A stretch of DNA of 64,000 nucleotides from Coriobacteriaceae bacterium (GCA_025993015.1 DAJPFV010000001.1:186001-250000); one strand, 5' to 3'; shown: positions 1-9,322, numbered from the stretch's first letter. Notes: a model not told the origin generated them from the letters alone. Translations and numbers: made by a program.

Positions 1-1003
1 GACGATCGGTCGCCTGCTCGGCAATGCGAAACGCCGAGTAGACCAGCATCGCAAACACCAAGAAGAACAGCACGGTTCCGACAAAACCGACTTCCTCGCC
101 AATGATGGCCAGGATGTAGTCATTGTGCGCCTCGGGCAGATACGAGTACTTCATGGTTGAGTTGCCGATGCCACGGCCGAACAGACCGCCCGAGGCAAAG
201 GCCATGATGGCAAGCGTGGCCTGATAGCCGTCACCATACTCGTCGGCCCAAGGGTTCAAGGCAACCTGAATACGCACCATACGGTACGGCTCTGCAACAA
301 GCGCAATCACGATCACGAGAATGCCGAAGATTAGCACGCCGATGATAAATCTGGGGTCGAGACCCGCAAACAACGCCATGCACATGAGGGTCAACAGGAT
401 GATCAGGACAGTACCGAAATCGGGCTGGATAAAGATCAGAAAGAGCGAAATGCCCAAGTAGATGCCCATCTTGCGAAGGAATTCGTTGATGTTGCCACCG
501 GGCGAAAAGAAACGATCAAGCATGATGGCCGAATACGCAATGGCAAATGGCTTTAAAAACTCGGAAGGCTGGAACTGAATACCGGCGATGTTGAGCCAGC
601 GCGTGGCGCCACGGCTGCCGCTGCCCACCAAGAACACCAGAAGCAGTAGCCCCATCATGCCGATGAGGAAGATCCTGAGCACGTCTTCCCCAAACCAACT
701 GTCCGGCAAGATGCGCACGATGGCAACCATAGCCAGCACGCCAACTCCGGCAAACGCGGCTTGTCGAAACAGAAAAAACGTCGCCGAGCCATTCTCGTGC
801 AGCGCCTCGACCGAAGACGCCGAGTACACCATCAGCAGGCCAAAGCACACCAAGGTAAACAGGCAGGCCATGAATATCAAACGGGGGCGCATGATACGGG
901 CGGGAACGCCGGCAATATAGCGTTCGCTAAACGTCTGCCCGCCGCGACCGGAACGCGGTGTGCTGCGCCGCGAGGAAGCACGGTCCGAGTCGGGCCTCCT
1001 CAT
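1..1003 (-). CDS. ftsW: Lipid II polymerase FtsW, C-terminus outside window
   Basis: SEDS-family glycosyltransferase that polymerises lipid II at the division septum with FtsI. It has a basic, Arg/Ser-rich cytoplasmic N-terminus of about 35 residues, then repeated hydrophobic membrane segments. Family signatures are visible: GATRWLNI, QPSEFLKPF, the QPDFGT loop, and a GRGIGNSTMKYSYLPEAHNDYI stretch typical of FtsW/RodA. The start is the ATG at 1003, 37 bases downstream of the murD stop. The frame stays open to the window edge, so the last segments are missing. It lies last in the dcw cluster seen here, where FtsW rather than RodA is expected. Confidence 0.93.
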   Translation of the reverse strand, partial: MRRPDSDRASSRRSTPRSGRGGQTFSERYIAGVPARIMRPRLIFMACLFTLVCFGLLMVYSASSVEALHENGSATFFLFRQAAFAGVGVLAMVAIVRILPDSWFGEDVLRIFLIGMMGLLLLVFLVGSGSRGATRWLNIAGIQFQPSEFLKPFAIAYSAIMLDRFFSPGGNINEFLRKMGIYLGISLFLIFIQPDFGTVLIILLTLMCMALFAGLDPRFIIGVLIFGILVIVIALVAEPYRMVRIQVALNPWADEYGDGYQATLAIMAFASGGLFGRGIGNSTMKYSYLPEAHNDYILAIIGEEVGFVGTVLFFLVFAMLVYSAFRIAEQATDR

Positions 1004-1039
1004 ACCTTGTCGGGGGCTCTCCTCTCTCACCGGCAACCC

Positions 1040-2446
1040 CTATTCCATTTGCGATTTCGCCGCAGCGGCAAGCTGGGCCACATAGTCCTTAAACACGCGG
1101 CCGCGCTCCTCATAGCCCGAGAACTCATCGAACGAAGAACAGGCAGGAGAAAGTAAGATCACGTCACCACGGCTCGACAGCGAACGGGCGACGTCCACGG
1201 CATCGCGCAGGTCATCCGCCTGGGCGATATCCACATCGCCATCGACATCGGCCTCGTCCATAGCGGCGGTGAAGCGCTCGCGCGCATCGCCAAAGCAGAC
1301 GACCGAGCGTACGTTATCCATAACAACGCGTGCGAAGTCCGTGAGCGGCGTGCCCTTATCGTGGCCGCCGAGCAGCAAGATCACGTCGTCATCGGGAAAT
1401 GCCGTCAGTGCCTTCTCGACCGCATCGGTGTTGGTCGCCTTGGAATCGTTGACGTAGCGCACGCCGTCAATCTCGCCACACGGCTCCACGCGGTGCTCGA
1501 GCGGCTGGAACGAGGCCAGACCGCGGCAGACGCCATCGACATCGGCACCGACTGCCAGGGCAGCCGTGGCAGCGCACAGGGCATTGATAACATTGTGATG
1601 GCCCGAGATCTTGAGCTCGGATGTAGCGATGAGCGGGGTCTCGACGCCCTTCAGGCGCACGATCATCTTGCCATCGCGCACAAAGGCGGCATCCTCGCCC
1701 TCAGGCTCGTCAAAGGCAACCTTGCAGATGCGACGACCCGGCGTGTAGATGTACTCATCGAACTCGTGAATGCCGGCGTCTTCGACGTCGACAACCACCA
1801 GATCGTCATCGACCATATTGGCAAACAGTTTAATCTTGGCAAGCGCGTAGTTCTTATGGCTCTTATGCCAGCCCAAGTGGTCGGGAGTGATGTTGAGCAG
1901 CACCGCCACGCGGGGGTGGAGCTCGGTGGTCGTAGCAATCTGATAGCTCGAGAGCTCGGCCACAAACCACTCGTTATGGGCTCGGCCGTCAATCTCGTTG
2001 ACCGGCGGCTCGCCGATGTTGCCGACAGCTACACTGGCCTCGCCGGCAGCCTTGAGCAGATAATCAGTCAGCGACGTGGTGGTCGTCTTGCCGTTGGTGC
2101 CCGTGATGGCAATCCAGTTATCGGGTGACAGGCGATAGGCAAACTCGGGCTCACCCATAATCTGGGCGGCATGCTCGCGCCCGGCCTTAAAGAAGCCCGA
2201 GAACTCCGAGATGCCCGGGCACGTCACGCATACGTCATAGACGCCCTCGACCTGTTCGGTCCCATAGACAAACGCCGCACCAGCAGCCTCGAGCGCACGC
2301 GTGGCGTCATTGGGCTCAGAGGTGCCGCCGCCATACACGGTAACGGCGCTCACGCGCTCGGGATGCGCCAGCGCCCAGCGGGCGACATCGAGACCGGATT
2401 TGCCCTGACCCAAAACGAGCAGGCTAAAGACATCAGCAAGAGGCAT
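1040..2446 (-). CDS. murD: UDP-N-acetylmuramoyl-L-alanine--D-glutamate ligase
   Basis: Cytoplasmic Mur ligase that adds D-glutamate to UDP-MurNAc-L-Ala. It has 468 residues, the usual MurD length. The N-terminal Rossmann-like UDP-binding domain starts VLGQGKSG. The ATP-binding loop GTNGKTTT is at residues 116-123. The C-terminal part contains YVNDSKATN and LLLGGHDKG, both typical of MurD. It follows mraY after only 9 bases and precedes ftsW, the normal dcw order, so it is probably co-transcribed from the mraZ promoter. Nothing looks broken. Confidence 0.96.
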   Translation of the reverse strand: MPLADVFSLLVLGQGKSGLDVARWALAHPERVSAVTVYGGGTSEPNDATRALEAAGAAFVYGTEQVEGVYDVCVTCPGISEFSGFFKAGREHAAQIMGEPEFAYRLSPDNWIAITGTNGKTTTTSLTDYLLKAAGEASVAVGNIGEPPVNEIDGRAHNEWFVAELSSYQIATTTELHPRVAVLLNITPDHLGWHKSHKNYALAKIKLFANMVDDDLVVVDVEDAGIHEFDEYIYTPGRRICKVAFDEPEGEDAAFVRDGKMIVRLKGVETPLIATSELKISGHHNVINALCAATAALAVGADVDGVCRGLASFQPLEHRVEPCGEIDGVRYVNDSKATNTDAVEKALTAFPDDDVILLLGGHDKGTPLTDFARVVMDNVRSVVCFGDARERFTAAMDEADVDGDVDIAQADDLRDAVDVARSLSSRGDVILLSPACSSFDEFSGYEERGRVFKDYVAQLAAAAKSQME

Positions 2447-2455
2447 GAAAGACCA

Positions 2456-3475
2456 CTATCCCAACTGGAAGAACAGAGCAAGGCCAACGGCACCAAAGGC
2501 CGCAGCGATAATCCAAAAACGGATGACGACCTTGGTCTCGGCCCAGCCCTTCTTTTCGAAATGATGATGGATGGGCGCCATAAGGAAGACGCGCTTGTGC
2601 GTAAAGTGGAAATAGACAACCTGAATCATGACCGACAGGGTCTCAACGATAAACAGGCCGCCGATGATGAGGGAAACGACTTCGGTGTTGGTCATGATGG
2701 ACGTGCAGGCAAACGCGGCGCCCAGGGCAAGCGAGCCGGTATCGCCCATAAAGATGCTCGCCGGATAGCAGTTGAACCACAGAAAGCCCAAGCAGGCACC
2801 GGCACATGCGGTGCAGAAGATGGACAGGTTCACGTCTCCGTGCAAAAACGCCATGGCAGCCATGGCGAGCATGGCAATCATGGAGGTGCCACCAGCAAGA
2901 CCGTCAAGGCCATCGGTCAGGTTCACGGCATTAGAAAGACCGGCGATCATCAGCCAGCAAAAGACAATGTAGAGCCACGGGAACGAAAGGCCGCAGATGG
3001 TGGTCGAAAGAACACCGAGGTCAATCGTCAGGCCGCCGGGAAAACGAATCTCGGGGGCGACGCCGCACCAGTTGACGGCAAGTACCGTAAAGGTGACACA
3101 GATAATGGTTAGGCCGATCATCTTGGCATGAGGCGTCAGACCGAGCGAGCGCCCATGCGTAACGGAAGTCAGGTCGTCGATCAGGCCCAGCACGCCGGTC
3201 GCCAGCGTGGCGAGCAGCACGAGCACGAGCTCGGTGGTGAGCTTGCCCATCAGCAGGCAGGTCAGCGAGATCGCGACGAGAATGACAACACCACCCATGG
3301 TGGGCGTTCCCTGCTTAACCAAATGACGCTTGGGGCCGTCGGCACGAACCTGCTGGCCGATACCCTCGACCTTGAGCAGCTTGATCCACCACGGCATGAG
3401 CAGCAGCGCAATGGCAGCGGCGATGCCAAGCCCCAAAAAAGCCTGATACGTTGGATACGAGGGATTGCCGAACAT
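2456..3475 (-). CDS. mraY: Phospho-N-acetylmuramoyl-pentapeptide transferase
   Basis: Integral membrane enzyme that transfers phospho-MurNAc-pentapeptide from UDP to undecaprenyl phosphate, forming lipid I. It has 339 residues with about ten hydrophobic segments. MraY hallmarks are present: KQGTPTMGGVV, LGLIDDLTS with the catalytic Asp pair, NAVNLTDGLDGLAGG, FLWFNCYPASIFMGDTGSLALG and the late MAPIHHHFEKKG histidine motif. The start lies 3 bases from the murF stop, which suggests translational coupling. Confidence 0.97.
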   Translation of the reverse strand: MFGNPSYPTYQAFLGLGIAAAIALLLMPWWIKLLKVEGIGQQVRADGPKRHLVKQGTPTMGGVVILVAISLTCLLMGKLTTELVLVLLATLATGVLGLIDDLTSVTHGRSLGLTPHAKMIGLTIICVTFTVLAVNWCGVAPEIRFPGGLTIDLGVLSTTICGLSFPWLYIVFCWLMIAGLSNAVNLTDGLDGLAGGTSMIAMLAMAAMAFLHGDVNLSIFCTACAGACLGFLWFNCYPASIFMGDTGSLALGAAFACTSIMTNTEVVSLIIGGLFIVETLSVMIQVVYFHFTHKRVFLMAPIHHHFEKKGWAETKVVIRFWIIAAAFGAVGLALFFQLG

Positions 3476-3478
3476 GGG

Positions 3479-4903
3479 CTAGCACACACCTTCCACAAAG
3501 CGGTCGAGCTCAACAAAGCGGGAACCCTTGACCAGTACAACATCATGTTTTTCAAGCGCGCCGCCCATGCGGTCGAGCACCTGCTGATAATCGGAGAACA
3601 CCTGGATGCGGTCCTCGTCCATGCCCATCATGCGCGCGGCATCGGCCATAAGCTGGGCCAGCTCACCACCCACGCACGCCAGCATGTCGAGCTTCTTGGC
3701 GGCGGCATAGGCGCCCACGAGCTCATGCATGCGAGGAGCCTCATCGCCCATCTCGCCCATCTCGCCCAGGATCGCCATACGAGACCCCGTGCACGAAAGC
3801 GAGCACAGTAGATCGAGACCAGCAGCCATGGATTCGGCACTGGCGTTATAGGAATCGTCGATGACGCGGGCACCGCTCTTGGCGCGCTTGATCTCCTGGC
3901 GGTGACCGGTGATCGTGAGGCCTCTAAAGGCAGCATCGATCTGCTCGGGCGTCACGCCCAGGCGATAGGCAACCGCGGCGGCCTTAACGGCATTAGGAAC
4001 GGACTGCACGCCGGGGATGGCAAGCATGGTATCGATCGTCTCACCCTGGCCAAAATCGAGCGTAAAGACCGGACGGCCCTCGTCATCAACACGAATGTCG
4101 CGGGCACGGACCTCATCATCGTCCGAGACGCCGGCCAGCATCACGTCGATACCAGCAGGCTGGGCGAACGTATCGCGAATGAACGGCGTAAAGTCGTCCT
4201 CGCCGCCCAAAACCAGCAGCGGCAAGAAGTCGCCAGCGGCGCACATACCCTGGACAATCTCGGCCTTAGCGCGGGCGATGTTCTCGCGGCTACCCAAAAT
4301 GCCGATATGAGAGGTACCAATCTTGCTCACGACGGCAAGGTTGGGATTGGCGGACTGGGACAGGCGCTCGATCTCGTGGAAATGGTTCATGCCCATCTCG
4401 AGCACCAGGACCTCGGTATCGGCCGGAGCGGAAAGCACCGTGAGCGGCATGCCGATCAGGTTATTGAAATTGCCCTTGGTGGCCCAGACACGATAGCGCT
4501 TGGCGAGCACGGCGGCGAGCACGTCCTTGGTCGTCGTCTTGCCGATGGAACCGGTAATACCAACGACCAGGCAGCCGAGCTCCAGACGGTACGTGTGCGC
4601 CAAACGCAGCAGAAAGTCCTCGGGATCATCGGTCAGCAGGATGGCACAGCCCTTGTCCTGCGCCAGCGAGACCAGCTCAGCCTCGGGCTCACGCGTCATT
4701 ACGACGGCGCCGGCACCCGACTGGACGGCACGGGAAGCAAAATCATTGCCGTCGACGTTTTCACCGGGAAAGGCGACGAAAATCGTCCCTTCCTCGACCT
4801 GGCGCGAGTCGATAACGCACCCGCGGCATACCCGATCGGCTTCTCCCGTCACGGTTCGGGCCCCTGTTGCGGCCGCGAGGTTGTTGACGGCGATCTCTAT
4901 CAT
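3479..4903 (-). CDS. murF: UDP-N-acetylmuramoyl-tripeptide--D-alanyl-D-alanine ligase
   Basis: Adds D-Ala-D-Ala to the UDP-MurNAc tripeptide in the cytoplasm. It has 474 residues. The N-terminal domain has DSRQVEEGTIFVAFPGEN, typical of MurE/MurF. The ATP loop GITGSIGKTTTKD begins near residue 115. Further motifs are TKGNFNNLIGMPLT, the LEMGMNH metal-site region and DDSYNASAESM in the C-terminal domain. A purine-rich AGGGGAG lies 5 bases before the ATG. About 127 bases separate it from ftsI upstream; that gap shows no gene. Confidence 0.96.
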   Translation of the reverse strand: MIEIAVNNLAAATGARTVTGEADRVCRGCVIDSRQVEEGTIFVAFPGENVDGNDFASRAVQSGAGAVVMTREPEAELVSLAQDKGCAILLTDDPEDFLLRLAHTYRLELGCLVVGITGSIGKTTTKDVLAAVLAKRYRVWATKGNFNNLIGMPLTVLSAPADTEVLVLEMGMNHFHEIERLSQSANPNLAVVSKIGTSHIGILGSRENIARAKAEIVQGMCAAGDFLPLLVLGGEDDFTPFIRDTFAQPAGIDVMLAGVSDDDEVRARDIRVDDEGRPVFTLDFGQGETIDTMLAIPGVQSVPNAVKAAAVAYRLGVTPEQIDAAFRGLTITGHRQEIKRAKSGARVIDDSYNASAESMAAGLDLLCSLSCTGSRMAILGEMGEMGDEAPRMHELVGAYAAAKKLDMLACVGGELAQLMADAARMMGMDEDRIQVFSDYQQVLDRMGGALEKHDVVLVKGSRFVELDRFVEGVC

Positions 4904-5030
4904 TGCAGCTCCCCTGTAAACCTAATAATGCTATCGGCGTATTGTATCCCAGCGCCGCGCATGCGTGGTGCAGGGCATGTGAACACCCCTCATATGGGAC
5001 AACAAACCACGCCCCAAAGATTGTAACCCC

Positions 5031-6896
5031 CTACTTCGTGTGCGGGATACCCAGCACGTCGAGCGCGTTGGCCATAATGGACTGGAACGGCACCGCAGCG
5101 GCATCTGAGCCGCTCGGCGTTCCGTCGAGCGTGATATAGCACAGCACCTTGGGCGATTGTGCCGGTGCAAAGCCCATAAAGGACGACATGTAGTTCTCCT
5201 TGAGGTAGCCGCCGTTCTCGTCGGCACGTTCGGCCGTACCGGTCTTACCCGCCACGTCATAGCCGTCAACCGCGCCGCCAACGCCCGTTCCCTCGGACAC
5301 GACCGTCTGCATGCACGATGTCACCTGGGATGCGGCGTCCTCAGAAATCGCGCGTTCGCCTTCGCCCCAGTCCTTCTCGTCGCCTTTGCTGGACTTATAG
5401 AAGTGCGGGGTCATCATCACGCCGCCGTTGGCGATGCCGCCCACGGCACGTGCGATCTCAATCGGCGAGACGGACAGCGCCTGTCCAAAGCTCATCGAAC
5501 CCAGCGTGGCGCCGTCATACTGGTCACGCTCCTTGACGATGCCCAGGCTCTCGCCCGGAAAATCGACACCGGAGCTGTGACCTATGCCCCACTTGTCCAC
5601 ATAGGCGGCAAAGTCATCCGCACCGATCTTGCGCCCCACCAGGACAAAGCCCACGTTGGACGAACGGCGCATCATCTCGCGCACATCCATGGTCATGGCA
5701 TAGTCGCGCTTGTCGGCATCGGTGACGGTATCGTCACCCACCTTGATGCTCGCCGGCACCTCAAACGACGTACTCGATCGCACGACGCCCAAGTCGAAGC
5801 CGGCGCCCGCCACGAGCGTCTTAAAGACCGAGCCGGGCTCGTAGGCGTCGGTGACCAGGCGCAAGTTCATATCCTCGGTCTTGGCGTTTTCCAGATCGGT
5901 CTGGTCGTAGGTCGGGTACGAGCAGGCGGCGAGAATTTCACCAGTCGTGGGGTCGGTGACCAAAGCCGAGCCGTTCTTGGCCTTTGTCTTCTCGACAGCC
6001 TCCGCCAAAGCATCCTCAGCCGCTCGCTGCATATTGACGTCGAGCGTCGTCACGATGTCAACGCCGTCGACCGCAGCCACCTTTTTATAGGCACCGCCCG
6101 CGATATAGCTGCCGTCCCTCGCGCGCTCGCGCACGAGGGTACCATTCGTGCCGGTCAGAAGCTTGTTGTATTGCTTTTCGAGACCCGTCAAGCCGTCGTT
6201 GTCTACATTCACTACACCCAGCACCTGCGATGCCAGATTGCCGTATGGATATACGCGCTTCATGGCCTGCTCAAAAAGCACGCCGGGCAGGTTCTTCTTC
6301 TCCAGCGCCGCAGCATCGTCTTCGTCCACCTGGCGCTTGATATACACCCAGGTGCCATCGGACTCGACGAGCTTGCGGCAGGTCTTTTTATCGATTCCAG
6401 TTGCCTTGACCAGCGCCGACACCGTCTTGTCAACATCCTCGACAAGCTGCGGGTTCACGGCGATGTTGCGACATTCGACCGACGACGCCAGCACGTTACC
6501 GTTGCGGTCGTAGATGGTGCCGCGCTTGGCATAGAGGGTCTGTGCAAGCAGGCGGCGCGCATCGGCACGCTCGCGCAGTTTATCGGCTTCGACAATTTGA
6601 TAGTCGGCAAGGCGAAAGACGCCCAAGCTCAAACCAAGCCCGATGAAGCCCATGATGGCTTTGCGGCGAGGCAGAGGCGTGCCTGTGAGCCATTCGGTCG
6701 ACGAACTCTTGCGCGACCTGGTGTTATGCATTTGAGGGCCGTCCGAGCCGCGAAGTCGCGACGCCGGGTCGTTGCCACGGGACTGCCCGGCGTTGTAAGA
6801 TTGCCGACCCGTTCCTTGATAACCAGAACGTCCCCGCGACGAGGGACGTCCAGAACCGCGGCCCCCATCGGAACCGCGGCGATAGTCATTTGTCAT
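5031..6896 (-). CDS. ftsI: Septal peptidoglycan transpeptidase (class B PBP), FtsI/PBP3 type
   Basis: Penicillin-binding protein that cross-links septal peptidoglycan. It has 621 residues: a Gly/Arg/Ser-rich disordered cytoplasmic tail of about 75 residues, one membrane segment (AIMGFIGLGLSLGVFRLADY), a dimerisation domain and a transpeptidase domain. The active-site motifs are SVFK near residue 355, SSN near 410 and KTGT near 550. There are no PASTA repeats. The long, basic N-terminal tail is common in actinobacterial FtsI. It follows the FtsL-like gene after 17 bases. Confidence 0.94.
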   Translation of the reverse strand: MTNDYRRGSDGGRGSGRPSSRGRSGYQGTGRQSYNAGQSRGNDPASRLRGSDGPQMHNTRSRKSSSTEWLTGTPLPRRKAIMGFIGLGLSLGVFRLADYQIVEADKLRERADARRLLAQTLYAKRGTIYDRNGNVLASSVECRNIAVNPQLVEDVDKTVSALVKATGIDKKTCRKLVESDGTWVYIKRQVDEDDAAALEKKNLPGVLFEQAMKRVYPYGNLASQVLGVVNVDNDGLTGLEKQYNKLLTGTNGTLVRERARDGSYIAGGAYKKVAAVDGVDIVTTLDVNMQRAAEDALAEAVEKTKAKNGSALVTDPTTGEILAACSYPTYDQTDLENAKTEDMNLRLVTDAYEPGSVFKTLVAGAGFDLGVVRSSTSFEVPASIKVGDDTVTDADKRDYAMTMDVREMMRRSSNVGFVLVGRKIGADDFAAYVDKWGIGHSSGVDFPGESLGIVKERDQYDGATLGSMSFGQALSVSPIEIARAVGGIANGGVMMTPHFYKSSKGDEKDWGEGERAISEDAASQVTSCMQTVVSEGTGVGGAVDGYDVAGKTGTAERADENGGYLKENYMSSFMGFAPAQSPKVLCYITLDGTPSGSDAAAVPFQSIMANALDVLGIPHTK

Positions 6897-6913
6897 ACTC
6901 AGCTACCGTCTTG

Positions 6914-7384
6914 CTACTGAGCGGTCGCGGTCGCGTTGGCGCCCGCGGCTGCATCCTGCGAAAAGTCAAGTGTAACGCTCTCGCTGGGCTCCACCATGCC
7001 ATAAGCGCCCGCAAGGTCGCGAATGCGCGTGTCGGCGCCATAGACCGAATGCATGACCTCCAGGTCGGAGCTCTCATCGGTCGCCTTTTCGAGCGTGCTG
7101 GTAAGCTCGGCGTTGCTGTTGAGCACCTGGGCCGTAACGCCGGCGAGCGCCACGCGGGCGACGCCGATCGTCATGAAGATAGCCGCAATGATGCAAAACG
7201 TTTTAAGAACGCTCATGAAAACCGGGCTTACCGCCTGGTTTGCCTGACGGCCCGCGCCCGTGTAGACATCAAAGCGCGGCGCGCGCTGCTCACGGGGAGC
7301 AACGGGGGCCTGCGGCGTCTCACGATAGGCGGGCATGGCGTTCATATCATAGGCGAGTGCTGCGCTTGAAGTGTTGTAGCCCAT
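6914..7384 (-). CDS. FtsL-like division protein
   Basis: A 156-residue bitopic membrane protein placed exactly where ftsL sits in dcw clusters, between rsmH and ftsI. It has a cytoplasmic N-terminus of about 55 residues, one membrane segment (FCIIAAIFMTIGVARVALAGV), a short heptad-like stretch that could form a coiled coil, and an Ala/Thr-rich tail. FtsL sequences are poorly conserved, so the call rests on topology, size and synteny. FtsL would be expected to recruit and activate FtsI/FtsW with a DivIC-type partner, which is not seen in this window. Confidence 0.75.
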   Translation of the reverse strand: MGYNTSSAALAYDMNAMPAYRETPQAPVAPREQRAPRFDVYTGAGRQANQAVSPVFMSVLKTFCIIAAIFMTIGVARVALAGVTAQVLNSNAELTSTLEKATDESSDLEVMHSVYGADTRIRDLAGAYGMVEPSESVTLDFSQDAAAGANATATAQ

Positions 7385-7474
7385 GATATGCCGCCTCCCA
7401 TCCCGAGTACGTTGGTAGTGTGTTTAAGCTTCGTTTATGGTGCGAGCGGGAGGTCCAATATCGCGCGGTCGCGC

Positions 7475-8440
7475 CTACAGACGCTGCGCCACGCGGATTT
7501 TGGCTGATCTCGCCCGAGGGTTGCGCTCAACCTCATCAGGCTGGGCAACCAAGGGTTTGCGGGTGATGACCTTGAGTATCGGCACGTTGCCGCACACGCA
7601 CACCGGAATCTCCGGCGGACACGTGCACCCCTGGCTCATCTCCTTAAAGTGGTTCTTTACGATACGGTCCTCGAGCGAGTGATACGAGATGACGCAGATA
7701 CATCCGCCCGGGTTGAGCCACCTGGTGGCGGCATCAAGCCCTCGTTCGAGCACATCGAGCTCGTGATTGACCTCGATGCGAATGGCCTGGAAACTTTTCT
7801 TGGCCGGGTGTCCGCCATGCCGACGAGCGGCAGCCGGGATACCCGCCTTGATGATCTCGACAAATTGGCCGGTGGTTTCGATCGGTTCTTGCTCGCGGCG
7901 GCGCACGATCTCGCGCGCAATCTGCGAGGCGAACTTCTCTTCTCCGTAGACGCGTAGAATCCGGGCGAGGTCGTGTTCGTTATAGGTGTTGATGACCTCA
8001 GCTGCGTTTAAGGTGTTATTACCCGGATCCATCCGCATGTCCAATGGGGCGTCCTCGTTATACGAAAAGCCCCTGCCAGGGATATCGAGTTGCGGTGACG
8101 AAACGCCCAAATCGAACAGGAAGCCATCGACCCCGGGCACCTCGGCCGAGCAAAGCAGCTCGTCCAAGTCGCCGAAGTTGCCCTTCAGCAGCTGGTGCGG
8201 AACGCCGGGAACCTCGCGGTCCAGACGGGCACCAGCGGCCTCGAGGGCCATGTCGTCCTGATCGACGCCGAGCAAAAGGCCCGTCTCCCCCACCTGCGCG
8301 GCCATCTTTACCGAATGGCCGGCACCGCCAAGGGTGCAATCGCAGACAACGGAGCCGCTCTTTAGCCGCAGCGACTCAAGCACTTCGCCGAGCATGACAG
8401 GTTCATGCCGATATTCTTGTGTCAAGATCCCACGCTCCAT
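7475..8440 (-). CDS. rsmH: 16S rRNA (cytosine(1402)-N(4))-methyltransferase
   Basis: SAM-dependent methyltransferase of the 16S rRNA decoding centre (formerly MraW). It has 321 residues. The N-terminal YRHEPVMLGEVLESL is typical. The SAM-binding motif I is CDCTLGGAGHS and the acidic loop is GVDQDDMAL. Family stretches LFDLGVSSPQLD, FSYNEDAPLDMRMD, ALRIEVN-like FQAIRIEVNHEL and ISYHSLEDRIVK are all present. It lies 20 bases downstream of mraZ, the standard arrangement. Confidence 0.97.
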   Translation of the reverse strand: MERGILTQEYRHEPVMLGEVLESLRLKSGSVVCDCTLGGAGHSVKMAAQVGETGLLLGVDQDDMALEAAGARLDREVPGVPHQLLKGNFGDLDELLCSAEVPGVDGFLFDLGVSSPQLDIPGRGFSYNEDAPLDMRMDPGNNTLNAAEVINTYNEHDLARILRVYGEEKFASQIAREIVRRREQEPIETTGQFVEIIKAGIPAAARRHGGHPAKKSFQAIRIEVNHELDVLERGLDAATRWLNPGGCICVISYHSLEDRIVKNHFKEMSQGCTCPPEIPVCVCGNVPILKVITRKPLVAQPDEVERNPRARSAKIRVAQRL

Positions 8441-8460
8441 CCGTTACCCGTGCCTTGCCC

Positions 8461-8895
8461 TTACGAGAAGAAGAGGTCCAGCAGGGCCTCATCGTCATCG
8501 TCCTCATCGGCCGCGGCGCGATCCCAAACCTCAAGGTGGTCGTAGTTGCCCACAACCGTGACCTCGCGGTCGAGGTTCGCCTGCTTGCGGAGAGACTCGG
8601 AAAGACCGATACGACCGGCGCTGTCCACGTCCATCGACGTGGTGCGCTTGTTGATCGCCCTCATGAGCTTCTGGTCGTTGATGTCACGCGGGTTAAAACC
8701 CTCGTGGCCCTCACGACCCGCGAAGAGTCCTTCGACCCACTTATCGAAGGCCTCGGCAGAGAACACGTACAGAGCATCGACATCCAGGGCTTTGAACACG
8801 CGAACGTGCTCTCCAAGCTCCTCGCGAAGGGGTGCAGGCAGGGATAGACGACCTTTTGCATCGAGATTGCGCTCGTATGCACCCGTCATTCCCAT
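8461..8895 (-). CDS. mraZ: Transcriptional regulator MraZ
   Basis: AbrB/SpoVT-fold DNA-binding protein that, in well-studied bacteria, represses its own dcw operon. It has 144 residues with the two expected half-domains, each carrying a DxxxR-type motif: DAKGRLSLP near the N-terminus and DSAGRIGL in the middle. The C-terminus is an extra very acidic tail (ADEDDDDEALLDLFF). A strong promoter and a run of GGTGGGG repeats lie directly upstream and fit autoregulation. Confidence 0.95.
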   Translation of the reverse strand: MGMTGAYERNLDAKGRLSLPAPLREELGEHVRVFKALDVDALYVFSAEAFDKWVEGLFAGREGHEGFNPRDINDQKLMRAINKRTTSMDVDSAGRIGLSESLRKQANLDREVTVVGNYDHLEVWDRAAADEDDDDEALLDLFFS

Positions 8896-8963
8896 GTGCG
8901 CCCTCCCCTCGGTTACTCAGATGGCACGTACGCGGGGAACCACCCCGCCTGTCGACGTCATCA

Positions 8964-8992
8964 ATAATATGGGGAACCGCCCCATTTTTCAA
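8964..8992 (-). promoter_or_regulatory. Promoter of the mraZ-dcw operon
   Basis: On the minus strand a -35 TTGAAA (8992-8987) is separated by exactly 17 bases from a -10 TATTAT (8969-8964). The predicted start of transcription falls about 60 bases before the mraZ ATG. No other promoter of this quality is seen up to ftsW. Confidence 0.75.
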
Positions 8993-8999
8993 CACCTTT

Positions 9000-9036
9000 C
9001 CCCACCCCTTCCCCCACCCCGCCCCACCACTCCACC
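9000..9036 (-). promoter_or_regulatory. Candidate MraZ operator repeats
   Basis: On the minus strand GGTGGGG occurs three times (centred at 9004, 9016 and 9026), with a shorter GGTGG at 9032-9036, directly upstream of the -35 box. MraZ of other bacteria binds tandem TGGGN-type repeats spaced about 10 bases next to its own promoter. The number, spacing and place fit that pattern; binding itself is inferred. Confidence 0.55.
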
Positions 9037-9040
9037 CTCA

Positions 9041-9094
9041 ATATGTTGTAAAACACCCCCGAGCATATGTTCGAAAACACAATATGTTGTGTTT
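9041..9094. repeat. Three ATATGTT repeats and a small palindrome upstream of mraZ
   Basis: ATATGTT occurs at 9041, 9065 and 9083. The first two are part of a 16-base repeat ending AAAACAC. The third lies in a perfect inverted repeat, AAACACAA-TATG-TTGTGTTT (9075-9094). The stretch from 8896 to 9357 contains no gene, only promoter elements, these repeats and the xerD terminator. Confidence 0.5.
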
Positions 9095-9260
9095 GCAGCA
9101 AAGGCGTGATGCCACCTGTAGAACCACGCCCGCGAACCTCAACCTTCAAGTTGACCTTGAGGCGATTTTTACGTCCCTTTACACGCCGTTCACATCGCCC
9201 CCAAACTCCCCCACCCACGACACACACGGCCCACCACCGCGTCGGTGTCTGGCGAAAAAT

Positions 9261-9322
9261 GGGACGGGCCCCAGATTGCCCATGCGCGCAAAAGTGCGTC
9301 TCGGCAATCTGGGGCCCGTCCC
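9261..9322 (-). terminator. Long-stem terminator downstream of xerD
   Basis: The arms GGGACGGGCCCCAGATTGCC (9261-9280) and its exact complement (9303-9322) form a 20 bp stem around a 22-base loop that can add a short CGCA/TGCG stem. On the minus strand it is followed by ATTTTTCG, as expected for a Rho-independent terminator of xerD. The stem is much longer than a typical terminator. Confidence 0.7.
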
